Made by a program: the position numbers and the translations under genes. DNA of 64,000 nt from Erythrobacter sp. SD-21 (GTDB lineage Bacteria; Pseudomonadota; Alphaproteobacteria; Sphingomonadales; Sphingomonadaceae). Positions 36,444-44,983 of the stretch are shown one piece after another; the stretch's first letter is position 1, and each line of letters begins with the position of its first letter. The notes beneath the pieces were generated by a model. It was not told where the DNA came from and did no database searches. It saw nothing but the letters and a program-made list of their open reading frames with translations. The stretch is from the NCBI RefSeq assembly GCF_000181515.1, contig NZ_ABCG01000005.1:124001-188000 (forward strand). The letters run 5' to 3'.

Positions 36444-38187
36444 TCTGGGCCTCCGGAATGAGCGGGGTGATGGCGGAAATGTCGATGTCGCGTGTGTCGT
36501 CGGGTCGCACGCCGATCAGCGGGCCGATGCGCGGTACGAGGCGGCCAACGATGGGCGCGGCGTTCCAGGCTGCGGTGCGCTGGTAGGAGCTGGCAAGCGT
36601 GCCCTTGGGCTCGTCGAGCATGGCGATCACGACATAGCGCGGGCGGTCCATCGGGAAGGCGGCGGCGAAGGTCGAAACCAGCGCGGTCCGGCGATAGCCC
36701 ACCTTGCCGCCGGGCTTTTCGGCCGAGCCGGTCTTGCCGCCGACCCGGTAGCCCGGTGCATCGGCGTTGCGGCCCGTGCCGTAGATCGCAATGGCGCGCA
36801 GCATCTGGCGCATCCGGCTGGAGGTCGAGGCCTTGAATACGCGGCGGCCCTTGGGCGCTTCGCCCGGGCCCAGTTTCTTGAGTGTCGCGGGTCGATAGAC
36901 ACCGCCATTGACCATGGTCGCATAGGCGCTGGCGAGATGCAGCGGCGTGACGGCGATACCGTGGCCGAAGCCGACGGTCATGTTGGTGAGGCGCGCCCAT
37001 TTCTCGCCCGGCCACAGCGGGAAGCCCTTTGCCGGCAGCTCGATTTCGGGACGGGCGTTCATACCGAGGTCTATCATGTACTGGCGCATGCGTTCCGGCC
37101 CGACCTCGTCGGCAATGCGGGCGGTCGTCGTATTGGAAGAATGGATCAGCGTTTCCACCGCGTTGAGATCGGCGCCCATCGCATGGCTGTCGCGAATGGT
37201 GAAGCGGCCTACCTTGACCGACGAGGCGTCGAACCGGCGGCCCAGGTCGCGGATCGTGCCGCTATCGATAGCTGCGGCTACGGTGAGCGGCTTGAAGGTC
37301 GAACCCAGCTCGTACACCTGGTTGGTGACGCGGTTGAACATGAGCTTCTGCCCTTCCGCGTCGATCTTGTTGGGATCGAATTCGGGCAGCGAGGCCAGCG
37401 CCAGCACTTCGCCCGTATCGACATCGAGCACGATGCCGGCGCCGCCCTGCGCCCGGGTCAGCTTCATGCCCCGGCGCAATTCGTCTTCGAGCGCGCCCTG
37501 CACGCGCACGTCGATCGACAGCGCGACGGGCGTTCCGCGCGTCAGCGGATCGCGCAAGTGCTTGTCGAAGACCTGCTCCATGCCCACCCGGCCCTTGCCG
37601 TCGGCTGCGACATAGCCGAGCACATGCGCGGCCATCTTGCCTTGCGGGTAGTGGCGGTCTTCCTCCATCGGCATTTCGAGCGCCAGCTCGCCGATGTCCT
37701 GCACTCGGTTGGCCTCTTCGGGCAGCAGGCGCCGCCGGATGTAGCCGCCGCTCCCGCTGGCGAGCTGGGCGGTCACTGCCTTCTCGTCCAGAGCGGGGAA
37801 GATCGTTTGGAGCTTTGCCGCGACCGCTGCGGGCTCGGCCACGAGCGGGGCCTCTCCCTCGCCCAGCGCCTCGGGATTGAACCACAGGGCATAAGCCGGG
37901 AAAGCGCGCGCCATCGGCACGCCATTGCGATCGACGATCTCGCCGCGATCGGGCAAGAGCGCCGCCTCGAGCGACGTCGCGCGCGCGCCATCGCCCCCGG
38001 CACCGAGATAGATGATGCGAGCCAGCGCCATGACCGCGACGAGCGCGAAGCCCAGCGCGATCCACAAGACGCGCCAGCGCGCCAGGTCGAGCGATTTCTG
38101 GCGAATGCTGACGAGCTGCACGCGGCCGCTCGCCAAAGCCATGCTCACCGCTCCCGGTCCTCCGTGGAGAGCGGAGAATGCGTTCAC
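36430..38187 (-). CDS. ftsI: Division transpeptidase FtsI (PBP3)
   Basis: 585 aa from GTG 38187, overlapping the ftsL stop by GTGA. A cytoplasmic tail and one membrane helix (residues about 40-62) precede the dimerisation domain (RGEIVDRNGVPMA). Active-site motifs are STFK (296-299), SSN (350-352) and KTGSAEK. It cross-links septal peptidoglycan with FtsW. The sequence GYRVGGKTGSAEKPGGK before a late beta-strand is standard for the family, so it should be active and beta-lactam sensitive. Confidence 0.96.
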   Translation of the reverse strand: MNAFSALHGGPGAVSMALASGRVQLVSIRQKSLDLARWRVLWIALGFALVAVMALARIIYLGAGGDGARATSLEAALLPDRGEIVDRNGVPMARAFPAYALWFNPEALGEGEAPLVAEPAAVAAKLQTIFPALDEKAVTAQLASGSGGYIRRRLLPEEANRVQDIGELALEMPMEEDRHYPQGKMAAHVLGYVAADGKGRVGMEQVFDKHLRDPLTRGTPVALSIDVRVQGALEDELRRGMKLTRAQGGAGIVLDVDTGEVLALASLPEFDPNKIDAEGQKLMFNRVTNQVYELGSTFKPLTVAAAIDSGTIRDLGRRFDASSVKVGRFTIRDSHAMGADLNAVETLIHSSNTTTARIADEVGPERMRQYMIDLGMNARPEIELPAKGFPLWPGEKWARLTNMTVGFGHGIAVTPLHLASAYATMVNGGVYRPATLKKLGPGEAPKGRRVFKASTSSRMRQMLRAIAIYGTGRNADAPGYRVGGKTGSAEKPGGKVGYRRTALVSTFAAAFPMDRPRYVVIAMLDEPKGTLASSYQRTAAWNAAPIVGRLVPRIGPLIGVRPDDTRDIDISAITPLIPEAQNEAE

Positions 38188-38711
38188 CGGGCTGCCTCGG
38201 CCATGGCTACCGAGGCGCTGGCCGGCCGCGCAAGGCGCTGGGCGAGGCTGGTTGCAAGCCGCTCGGCAGGCTGGCTTTCGACCACCGCTACGGCAAGCGC
38301 CTGACCACCCTCGGAAGGTTCGTCATCGCTCATCCAGTCGCCGAACAGGCTGTCATCCTCAACCGGGCCGGTGTCGGCCTTGGCAACGCGGATCGGCTGG
38401 GGCGCGCCCAGTCCGCGCGGCGTGCCGAGCGCGGCAAGCTGGCGTTCGTGCTCGACATACTGGTCGGCACGCGGGGCGTTGTAGCCGAATTCCACCTGGT
38501 TCCACGCCGCGAGCTGCTGCTGGCTGGCACGGGTCTGGAATTCGGTTTCGAGCATCAGCTTGGAGCGTTCCGCTGCAATGATCTGGCGTTCGATCAGGCG
38601 CACGTCGCTCTTCACGGCGTTCACCTGGAAGGTAAGCGCGAGGAACAGGGCAACGCAGGCCCCGAGAAGGAGCAACCAGCCGATCTGGCGAACGCGTGAG
38701 GTGCGGGACAT
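38184..38711 (-). CDS. ftsL: FtsL-like cell division protein
   Basis: 175 aa, longer than the usual 100-120. It has a basic tail (MSRTSRVRQ), one membrane helix (GWLLLLGACVALFLALTF), then a coiled-coil-like stretch with the FtsL pattern VKSDVRLIERQIIAAERSKLMLETEFQTRAS and LAAWNQVEFGYNAPRADQYVEHERQLAALG. The last 80 residues are an acidic, Ala-rich periplasmic tail of unknown use. It lies between rsmH and ftsI, as FtsL does in other dcw clusters; the assignment rests on position and topology. Its start shares a base with the rsmH stop. Confidence 0.85.
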   Translation of the reverse strand: MSRTSRVRQIGWLLLLGACVALFLALTFQVNAVKSDVRLIERQIIAAERSKLMLETEFQTRASQQQLAAWNQVEFGYNAPRADQYVEHERQLAALGTPRGLGAPQPIRVAKADTGPVEDDSLFGDWMSDDEPSEGGQALAVAVVESQPAERLATSLAQRLARPASASVAMAEAAR

Positions 38712-39649
38712 CAGGCAGCCTCCCTCGCCGGTGCGGCGGTGCGGACCGCGTGGCGCAGCACCGAAGAGCGCGCACGCGGGTTGCGGTCGATCTCGGCTTC
38801 GGTGGGCTTGATCGCCTTGGAAACGGGAGAGAAGACCGGATCGACCTGTGCTGCCATGGGGACGTGACGCGAGCCGCTCGGGGTCGAGGATGCCTCGCGC
38901 AGGAAGCGCTTGACGATCCGGTCTTCGAGGCTGTGGAAGCTGACCACCGCAAGGCGGCCCCCTTCGCGCAGCAGGTGTTCGGCGGCCGACAACCCTTGGG
39001 ACAGTTCGTCGAGTTCGCCGTTCACGTGAATTCTGATGGCCTGGAAGGTCCGGGTGGCCGGGTCCTTCTTATCATGCGGCTTGTGACCCAGCGCCTTGCG
39101 CACGACACGGGCGAGGTCGCCGGTCGTCTCCAGCGGACGCGCGGCCACGATCGCGCGGGCAACGCGGCGCGACTGGCGCTCTTCGCCATACTGGTAGACC
39201 ACGTCCGCTATGGTGCTTTCCGCCGCGGTGTTCAGGAAGTCGGCCGCGCTTTCGCCATCCTGGCTCATGCGCATGTCGAGCGGGCCGTCGGCGGAAAAGG
39301 CAAAGCCGCGATGCGCCTGGTCCAGCTGCATCGAGGAGACGCCGATATCCATGACCACGCCGTCCACGCGCTCCACACCGGCAGCGCGCATGACTTCCAG
39401 CATCTCCGAAAAGCGATGCGGGTGGAGGATTAGGCGGGGCGGAGTTTGCTCCGTCTCCCGCCACGTGCGACCCGAAGCAATGGCGTCGGGGTCTCGGTCG
39501 AATGCATGAACGGTCGCGCCGCGTTCGAGCAGCGCGCGCGTGTAGCCGCCCGCGCCGAACGTGGCGTCGATAAGCACATCGCCCGGCTGCGGGTTCAGCG
39601 CTTCGACGACTTCGTCAAGCAGGACGGGAATGTGGGGCGCGCCGCTCAT
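38711..39649 (-). CDS. rsmH: 16S rRNA (cytosine1402-N4)-methyltransferase
   Basis: 312 aa from the ATG at 39649, which overlaps the mraZ stop by ATGA. Signatures are [37 protein letters not shown] (SAM-binding), [38 protein letters not shown] and [15 protein letters not shown]. It methylates C1402 of 16S rRNA in the ribosomal P site. It is the second gene of the dcw cluster. Confidence 0.96.
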   Translation of the reverse strand: MSGAPHIPVLLDEVVEALNPQPGDVLIDATFGAGGYTRALLERGATVHAFDRDPDAIASGRTWRETEQTPPRLILHPHRFSEMLEVMRAAGVERVDGVVMDIGVSSMQLDQAHRGFAFSADGPLDMRMSQDGESAADFLNTAAESTIADVVYQYGEERQSRRVARAIVAARPLETTGDLARVVRKALGHKPHDKKDPATRTFQAIRIHVNGELDELSQGLSAAEHLLREGGRLAVVSFHSLEDRIVKRFLREASSTPSGSRHVPMAAQVDPVFSPVSKAIKPTEAEIDRNPRARSSVLRHAVRTAAPAREAA

Positions 39650-40131
39650 TTGCCTTTCGCCTTTGCATCGGCAAGCAGGCTTTCGCAGGCAGCCTTGGCG
39701 CTGGCCCAGTCGTCGCCCATCTCGGCGAGCTCGCTCGGGTTCCACAGCGTGAAGAAGCGACCGCCGCCCTGGAAATAGAGGCCGTCCTCGATCTTGCCGA
39801 GGGCGCGCAGATGTTCGGGCATGACGAAGCGGCCACTGTCGTCGAAAGGCATTTCGACGAAGCCGAACAGCTGGCTGGCACGGGTGTCGCGGTCGAAATC
39901 GCGGTTCAGGCGGATCGCCATCTCTTCCTCGCGGTCGAGCTGGGCATCGAGCTCTTCCTTGCGGCTGAGACCGAAGCCGACGAGGCAGTTCCAGGTGGGA
40001 TGCTTCATGAGGCACAGGACGCGGCCGTCGGAACTTTCCTTCACGGCCTTGCGGAACAGAGGCGGAAGCACAAAGCGGCCCTTATCGCCCGCAGGCGAAT
40101 AGGCTTGTCCGCTGTACCCTCCGAATTGCAC
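39646..40131 (-). CDS. mraZ: Transcriptional regulator MraZ
   Basis: 161 aa if begun at GTG 40131 (GGGGA seven bases upstream); GTG codons at 40170 and 40218 would give longer forms. Two SpoVT/AbrB-like beta domains are visible: [18 protein letters not shown] near the start and [25 protein letters not shown] later, each with the (D/K)xxGR core. MraZ forms rings and represses the dcw promoter by binding repeated GGG-containing boxes upstream of itself. It is the first gene of the cluster, and the region upstream has ten GGGA boxes spaced 9-12 bp. Confidence 0.93.
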   Translation of the reverse strand: MQFGGYSGQAYSPAGDKGRFVLPPLFRKAVKESSDGRVLCLMKHPTWNCLVGFGLSRKEELDAQLDREEEMAIRLNRDFDRDTRASQLFGFVEMPFDDSGRFVMPEHLRALGKIEDGLYFQGGGRFFTLWNPSELAEMGDDWASAKAACESLLADAKAKGK

Positions 40132-40293
40132 TGCCTGTCCCCGCGCTCTGGCCCCAGTCGGCGTTTTCACCTCTCCACCAGACACACCTCCTCCGTCCGC
40201 AAAAGCACGCGCTTTCACGGCGCGCCCGCATTAGCGGCGCGCGCAACGACACTGGCATGTCCGATGTCTGAGTGATTTATCGCGGAAGGCGCG

Positions 40294-40327
40294 GGGATGG
40301 AAGGGAAAACTGCGGGATTTTACGGGA
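40294..40327 (+). repeat. Phased GGGA array 1, near the mraZ promoter
   Basis: Four GGGA boxes on the plus strand start at 40294, 40303, 40314 and 40324 (spacings 9, 11, 10). They lie just downstream of the candidate mraZ promoter start point (about 40344, reading leftwards). One box per helical turn on the same face suits a ring-shaped DNA binder such as MraZ. Confidence 0.6.
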
Positions 40328-40350
40328 TTAACCCGCAACAAATTGATTTA

Positions 40351-40380
40351 GTTATACTTTTACTCCTAAAAGCCTGTTGA
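40351..40380 (-). promoter_or_regulatory. Candidate dcw (mraZ) promoter
   Basis: On the minus strand TCAACA (-35 like, 40380-40375) and TATAAC (-10 like, 40356-40351) are 18 bases apart, in the only AT-rich stretch of this intergenic region. It sits between the two GGGA arrays. The -35 matches the sigma-70 consensus at four of six positions and the -10 at five of six. Confidence 0.5.
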
Positions 40381-40435
40381 AATCTCTAAGATTTCGTTAA
40401 CGTCGCTTATGGAAAACCGCAGAAGTTCCGTCACT

Positions 40436-40493
40436 TCCCGTGAACCTCCCGTGCCATTCCCGGGAAATCCCCGCCCGAGTCCCGCGATTTCCC
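40436..40493 (-). repeat. Phased CGGGA array 2, upstream of the mraZ promoter
   Basis: Six TCCC (GGGA on the minus strand) boxes start at 40436, 40447, 40458, 40468, 40480 and 40490, with spacings 11, 11, 10, 12 and 10. Five of the six are CGGGA on the minus strand. The array lies about 55-115 bp upstream of the candidate promoter, just after the stop of the lipoprotein gene at 40504. Together with array 1 it fills the 372-bp gene-free stretch before mraZ. Confidence 0.65.
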
Positions 40494-40503
40494 GTGTCAG
40501 AGT

Positions 40504-41280
40504 TCAGCCTGGAAAAATACGAAGGAGAAGATCGCGAAGCGCGCCGCTGCGGGCAGCACCTTCTTCGTGGTCGTCGAGCAGGGCGGCGTCGGCGACCATT
40601 AGCGCCCGCCCCTTGCCGAGACGGCAATCCGCCACCAGCCTGTCGACGAGCAAGGCGCATTCGTCCCCGCCCGCGCCGCCGCGCAATTCGAAGTGACCCG
40701 CAAGCTCGACCGGCAGGACGAGATCGTCCGCAGCGACGCCGCGTAATCCCGCCCGCTGCCCCTCATCGAAACGCAGCACAAGCCCCCAATGCGCAAGAAG
40801 CGGCGAGAGCACTACCATGTCATGCGGGCGACGCGGGTCGCCAAGCGGATAGTCGCTGTGCTGAGTCAGCATCGGGTCGGCGAAGACCAGCGCACTTCCG
40901 CCGTTTCGCACCCACGCGTCGAAAGCCACGTTCTCGGAAGGCGCCAGCGGGCGCGGCTGGGCGAGGATGACACGATCCAGCCCTAGCAGCGCGTCTTCTT
41001 CGAGCGTGTCGAGGGGGACGATTTTGCCCTCTTCCTCCAGCACGCTGCGGACCCAGCCCTGTTCGCCTGCCCCCTCGAGGATTGCCGCGACATCACCGCC
41101 CTCGCCCCAGTAGATCGGCAGAGTGGAGAAGAGGCCGAGGCGTTCGCCTTCCTGCCCATCGATGCTCCTGGCCGCTTCCGCTTGCGGCGCGATCGCGTCC
41201 GTGGCCGGCTCCGGTTCGCCATGGCAACCGGCAAGCAGGACAGGGAAGAGTGCGGCGAGCCTAAGGCTGGCGCTGGTCAT
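40504..41280 (-). CDS. Lipoprotein of unknown function (DUF4350-like)
   Basis: 258 aa from the ATG at 41280; the open frame extends further but only as an antisense-like Arg/Pro-rich stretch. A lipoprotein signal is clear (LRLAALFPVLLAGC). The rest looks like the GATase-like domain of GldG/DUF4350 proteins: LFSTLPIYWGEGGDVAAIL, then VPLDTLEEDALLGLDRVILAQPRPLAPSENVAFDAWVRNGGSALVFADPML and a late helix LRDLLLRIFPG. No catalytic residues are recognised. It overlaps the upstream 41261 gene by 20 bases, so the two are probably co-transcribed with cysK. Confidence 0.65.
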   Translation of the reverse strand: MTSASLRLAALFPVLLAGCHGEPEPATDAIAPQAEAARSIDGQEGERLGLFSTLPIYWGEGGDVAAILEGAGEQGWVRSVLEEEGKIVPLDTLEEDALLGLDRVILAQPRPLAPSENVAFDAWVRNGGSALVFADPMLTQHSDYPLGDPRRPHDMVVLSPLLAHWGLVLRFDEGQRAGLRGVAADDLVLPVELAGHFELRGGAGGDECALLVDRLVADCRLGKGRALMVADAALLDDHEEGAARSGALRDLLLRIFPG

Positions 41281-41662
41281 TTTCGGGAGTGGCCTGTTCG
41301 GGAACGACGGCGGGCGACTGGCTGGGCGTGGGAGAAGGCGCATCCGGGAGGTCGGGTACCACGCCCGCTTCGACCAGCGGATCGTTCTGCGTGACCGTCT
41401 CGCTCGGCTCGGTCGTCGGCGCGGCGGCCGGGACGGCGGCGGCATCGACCTCGCGCGTGCGATCCTGGATCAGGCTGGCCAGGCCGACCAGCAGCACCAT
41501 AAGAACGACACCGCCAATGCCGAACTGGAGACGCTGCACCGATTGCGAGCGCGTCCCGCCGAGCGGAAGATCGGTGGGATCGCTCGGTCCGGGAGCGTTG
41601 CGGGTAAGATCGAGGCCACGCGGCATGGGGCGAATCTTGGGCCTCGCGGCGCGCTTCGTCAA
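41261..41662 (-). CDS. Single-pass membrane protein of unknown function
   Basis: 133 aa from TTG 41662, which overlaps the cysK stop and has GAGGAC six bases upstream; an ATG at 41626 is the alternative but lacks a well-placed site. A polar N-terminus of about 45 residues leads to one membrane helix (FGIGGVVLMVLLVGLASLI), then a low-complexity Ala/Pro/Thr/Glu tail in the periplasm. No family is recognised. It sits between cysK and the lipoprotein gene with overlaps on both sides, so the three form an operon. Confidence 0.65.
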   Translation of the reverse strand: MTKRAARPKIRPMPRGLDLTRNAPGPSDPTDLPLGGTRSQSVQRLQFGIGGVVLMVLLVGLASLIQDRTREVDAAAVPAAAPTTEPSETVTQNDPLVEAGVVPDLPDAPSPTPSQSPAVVPEQATPENDQRQP

Positions 41663-42675
41663 TCGCTGTCCTCGAGCCAGTCGAACACCGGCAAGTCCTT
41701 CGAGCGCAACCAGTCCGCGTTATAGAGCGTGGAGAGATAGCGGAAGCCCGTGTCGCACAGGATGGTTGCAACCCTCGAGTTCTCGCGCCCCTCGGCAACC
41801 AGATGTCTGCCCAGCGCCACCGCGCCGGCAACGTTGATCCCGCTCGACAGGCCGAGGCACAAACCTTCCTCGCGCAGCAGGCGGGAGACCCAGTTCAGCC
41901 CCTCCTCGTCCGAAATACGGAACTGCGTGTCGATCGGAGCGCCTTCGAGATTGCCGGTGATGCGGCCCTGCCCGATTCCCTCCGCGACCGAGGAGCCCTC
42001 GCCCTTCAATTCGCCATTGGCGTAGTAATTGTAGAGCGCCGCACCATGCGGATCGGTCAGCGCGATAGTGACGGTCTCGTCCAGTTCCTTCAGCCCCATG
42101 CCGACACCGGCGATGGTGCCGCCGGTGCCCGCTGCGCAGGTGAAACCGTCGATCCGGCCTTCCAGCTGCTCCCAAAGTTCCTTGGCGGTGCCTTCGATAT
42201 GCGCCTTGCGATTGGCAATGTTGTCGAACTGGCCCGCCCAGATCGCGCCATCGGTTTCTTCCGCCATCCGGCGCGAGACGTGCTGGAAATGCTGCGGATC
42301 GGCGTATTTGGTCGGCGGCACGGTCACCAGCTCCGCCCCCAGAGCGCGCAGGGTCTGCATCTTCTCGCGGCTCTGGTTGTCGGGCATCACGATGATCGTG
42401 CGATAGCCCAGCGCGTTAGCGACCAGCGCGATGCCGATGCCGGTGTTGCCCGCGGTGCCTTCCACCACGCAGCCGCCCGGTTTCAGCTCGCCACGCGCCT
42501 CGGCATCACGGATGATATAGAGCGCGGCGCGGTCCTTCACGCTGGCGCCGGGGTTGGCGAATTCGCATTTGCCGTAGATATCGCAGCCGGCTTCCTCGCT
42601 CGGCCCGGCAAGACGGACGAGCGGGGTGTTGCCGATGAGGTCGAGCGTGCGCTCGCGTACGGGGATCTGTGTCAT
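41659..42675 (-). CDS. cysK: Cysteine synthase A
   Basis: 338 aa from the ATG at 42675. The PLP lysine is K47 in NPGASVKDRAAL; the phosphate-cradle and substrate loops are VEGTAGNTGIGIALVA and TCAAGTGGTIAGVGMGLKE. LSSGINVAGAVALGR and TILCDTGFRYLSTLYN are standard late motifs. It makes cysteine from O-acetylserine and sulfide, drawing on the reduced sulfur that starts with CysD/CysNC. A CBS-type reaction cannot be excluded from sequence. The two small genes downstream are coupled to it. Confidence 0.93.
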   Translation of the reverse strand: MTQIPVRERTLDLIGNTPLVRLAGPSEEAGCDIYGKCEFANPGASVKDRAALYIIRDAEARGELKPGGCVVEGTAGNTGIGIALVANALGYRTIIVMPDNQSREKMQTLRALGAELVTVPPTKYADPQHFQHVSRRMAEETDGAIWAGQFDNIANRKAHIEGTAKELWEQLEGRIDGFTCAAGTGGTIAGVGMGLKELDETVTIALTDPHGAALYNYYANGELKGEGSSVAEGIGQGRITGNLEGAPIDTQFRISDEEGLNWVSRLLREEGLCLGLSSGINVAGAVALGRHLVAEGRENSRVATILCDTGFRYLSTLYNADWLRSKDLPVFDWLEDSD

Positions 42676-42717
42676 GCTGGCCGAGGTAGAGGGCGCCCTA
42701 CTCGCGCGCAAACAACA

Positions 42718-43035
42718 TCAATCTTCAGGGGCGATAGTAACCTTCAGCCCGTCGAGTTCGCCGGTGAAGGGGATCTGGCAGGACAGGCGTGAGGTATCGA
42801 CGCGGTGATCGCTGCTTTCGAGCAGATCGTCCTCGTCCTCGCTCATTTCCGGCAGCTTGCCGGTGAAAGCGGGGTCGACATGGACGTGGCAGGTCGCGCA
42901 GGAGCAGCAGCCGCCGCACAGGGCGAGGAGTTCGTCGAAACCGTTGTCGCGGATGGCTTCCATCACGGTGAGGCCGTTTTCGACCTCGATTTCGGAAGTC
43001 TCGCCTTCGCGGGTAGTGACGATCAGCTTGGGCAT
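42718..43035 (-). CDS. 2Fe-2S ferredoxin (adrenodoxin type)
   Basis: 105 aa. The cluster ligands are in [15 protein letters not shown] (C-x5-C-x2-C, with one extra Cys beside the usual GGSC) and a fourth Cys in [11 protein letters not shown]. The acidic stretch [12 protein letters not shown] between them is the partner-docking helix of adrenodoxin-like ferredoxins. It passes electrons to cytochrome P450s or in Fe-S assembly; no isc or P450 genes are nearby. It lies 42 bp upstream of cysK on the same strand. Confidence 0.93.
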   Translation of the reverse strand: MPKLIVTTREGETSEIEVENGLTVMEAIRDNGFDELLALCGGCCSCATCHVHVDPAFTGKLPEMSEDEDDLLESSDHRVDTSRLSCQIPFTGELDGLKVTIAPED

Positions 43036-43124
43036 CGATGCATGTCCTGTGTTGCCTTGCCCGCCGCGCGGGCCCTATGCGAGGGGCTGCTATTCAAAGC
43101 GAGGCGGGAAGGCAAGCCAAAGAC

Positions 43125-43742
43125 ATGGGGTTAACCAACGCTCAGCTGCGCGACCACCTCGACGCCGTCGCCGCGCAGGACCCGGTGGTGGCCGGCGCCA
43201 TCCAGCGGGTCGGCTATCCCGAAGAGCGCATCCGCCCGACCGGTTACCGCACGCTGCTCAGAACCATCGTGGGCCAGCAGGTCAGCGTCGCCGCGGCCTC
43301 CTCGGTTTGGGGCAAACTCGAAGCCGAACTGGGCGAGGATATGCACACAGGCGAACTTCTCGCGCGCGATTTCGACACGCTGCGCGCTTGCGGCCTTTCG
43401 CGCCAGAAGCAGGGCTACGCCCGAAGCCTGTGCGAACTGGTGGAAGGCGGCGAACTCGATCTGGAAAACCTGCCGCAGGACGACGAGGCCGCGATTGCCG
43501 AGCTGACCCGGATCAAGGGCATCGGGCGCTGGTCGGCGGAAATCTACCTGCTCTTCGCAGAAGGCCGTCAGGACATCTGGCCTGCAGGCGACCTTGCCGT
43601 GCAGGCGGCCTGCGGGAAGCTGTTCGACCTGTCCGAAAGGCCCAGCGAAAAGCGGACGCGTGCGCTTGCGGAAGGGTGGAAGCCGTATCGCGGCGCGATG
43701 GCCATCTTTACCTGGCATGCCTATGCCAACCCGGCGCTCTGA
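43125..43742 (+). CDS. DNA-3-methyladenine glycosylase (AlkA-like)
   Basis: 205 aa from the ATG at 43125. It is an HhH-GPD base-excision enzyme: the N-terminal helix TLLRTIVGQQVSVAAASSVW, the hairpin ELTRIKGIGRWSAEIYLLF, and the catalytic Asp in WPAGDLAVQAACGKLF. It should remove alkylated purines from DNA. It lacks the extra N-terminal domain of E. coli AlkA, as in many alphaproteobacteria. It is divergent from the ferredoxin gene and precedes an SDR gene by 30 bp. Confidence 0.88.
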   Translation: MGLTNAQLRDHLDAVAAQDPVVAGAIQRVGYPEERIRPTGYRTLLRTIVGQQVSVAAASSVWGKLEAELGEDMHTGELLARDFDTLRACGLSRQKQGYARSLCELVEGGELDLENLPQDDEAAIAELTRIKGIGRWSAEIYLLFAEGRQDIWPAGDLAVQAACGKLFDLSERPSEKRTRALAEGWKPYRGAMAIFTWHAYANPAL

Positions 43743-43772
43743 AGCGACAAAACCAAAAAAGAGAGAGGGACT

Positions 43773-44579
43773 ATGACCACGCGCAAGGCAATATTCGTCA
43801 CTGGCGGCGCTTCGGGGATCGGGCGCGCCATCGCGCTCTATTTTGCGGAGCGCGACTGGTTCGTGGGCGTGGGCGATGTCGACGAGGCTGGCATGCGCGA
43901 AACTCTCGGCCTGATGAAGCACGGCTTCAGCTACCAGCACACCTTCGACGTGCGCGACCGCGAGGCGTGGGACCGTGCGCTCGATGGCTTCGCCACTGCC
44001 GCCGGCAGCCGGATCGACGTGCTGGCCAACAACGCGGGCATTCCGCTGGGCGGCGCGCTGGAGGAAAACAGCGTGGCGGAAATCGAACGCTGCCTCGATA
44101 TCAATCTGAAGGGCGTGCTGTTTGGCGCGCAGACGGTCTATCCCTGGCTCAAGAAGACTGCGCCCGGTTCCTGCCTGCTCAACACCGCGAGCGCGGCGGG
44201 CATCTACGGCACGCCCGGCGCGAGCGTGTATTCGGCGACCAAGTTCGGGGTGCGCGCCATCACCGAAAGCCTCGACGGGGAATGGGCGGAGGACGGCATC
44301 AAGGTCCGCTCGATCATGCCCAGCTTCATCGACACGCCGCTGCTCGATCACAATCCCAATGCCAAGAGCAACGAGGACATCCGCACCCGCGTCACCGACG
44401 CCGGGCTGGAGATCACGCAGGTCGAGGAAGTGGCCAAGGCCGCCTGGGACGCGGTGCATGGCGACAAGCTCCACACCACCGTCGGCAAGACCGCCAAGCA
44501 ACTTGCTTTCGGTGCGCGCTGGATGCCCGGCAAGGTCCGCAAGCAGACCCGCGCCTCGGCCCGCCCGCTCGGCAAGTAG
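43773..44579 (+). CDS. Short-chain dehydrogenase/reductase
   Basis: 268 aa with the Rossmann start IFVTGGASGIGRAIALYF, the cofactor-specificity position GDVDEAG (an Asp, suggesting NAD), NNAGI, and catalytic Ser, Tyr and Lys in LNTASAAGIYGTPGASVYSATK. The substrate is unknown. The ribosome site is GAGAGAGGG. The C-terminal part (GKTAKQLAFGARWMPGKVRKQTRASARPLGK) is a basic tail longer than the basic SDR fold. It converges with the phhB gene. Confidence 0.9.
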   Translation: MTTRKAIFVTGGASGIGRAIALYFAERDWFVGVGDVDEAGMRETLGLMKHGFSYQHTFDVRDREAWDRALDGFATAAGSRIDVLANNAGIPLGGALEENSVAEIERCLDINLKGVLFGAQTVYPWLKKTAPGSCLLNTASAAGIYGTPGASVYSATKFGVRAITESLDGEWAEDGIKVRSIMPSFIDTPLLDHNPNAKSNEDIRTRVTDAGLEITQVEEVAKAAWDAVHGDKLHTTVGKTAKQLAFGARWMPGKVRKQTRASARPLGK

Positions 44580-44634
44580 GGGCACGCTCGAAGATGACGC
44601 TGGACCTCACACCCCGGCAGCGCGAGGGTAATTT

Positions 44635-44925
44635 CTAGACCAGCTTGTCGATCTTCTTGGCCATGTTCACGTCGCGAAGGGAGAGGCCGCCCGCGTCATG
44701 CGTGGTCAGGGTGATGTCCACCTTGTTGTAGACGTTGAACCATTCGGGATGGTGATCGCGCTTTTCAGCGATGATCGCGATGCGCGTCATGAAGGCGAAA
44801 GCCTCGGCGAAATCGGCGAATTCGAAGCTGCGTTCGATTGCCTTACCTTCGCGCGCCAGCGACCATTCGGGCAGCGCGCGCAGCCAGGTGTCGCGTTCTT
44901 CGGCGGTCAGTTCTTCGACGGGCAT
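44635..44925 (-). CDS. phhB: 4a-hydroxytetrahydrobiopterin dehydratase
   Basis: 96 aa, full length for the family. The active-site motif is [25 protein letters not shown], preceded by [18 protein letters not shown]. It recycles the pterin cofactor of phenylalanine hydroxylase, which feeds the tyrosine pathway whose late enzymes (maiA and the hydrolase) are at 4.7-6.3 kb. No hydroxylase gene is in the window. It is divergent from ccmA over 58 bp. Confidence 0.95.
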   Translation of the reverse strand: MPVEELTAEERDTWLRALPEWSLAREGKAIERSFEFADFAEAFAFMTRIAIIAEKRDHHPEWFNVYNKVDITLTTHDAGGLSLRDVNMAKKIDKLV

Positions 44926-44983
44926 CTTGAGCGAATCCTGTGTTGCTTGTGGCTAGCGCGGCTTTTGCCTATCGCACCCAACC

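Noticed and set aside
36337-38304. 655-aa plus-strand open frame opposite murE and ftsI
   Set aside because: Antisense shadow in high-GC DNA; composition is typical of a reverse-complement frame and it crosses a gene junction.
40504-41445. Longer start for the lipoprotein gene at 41445
   Set aside because: The extra 55 residues are Arg/Pro-rich shadow of the next gene and would bury the clear lipoprotein signal that starts at 41280.
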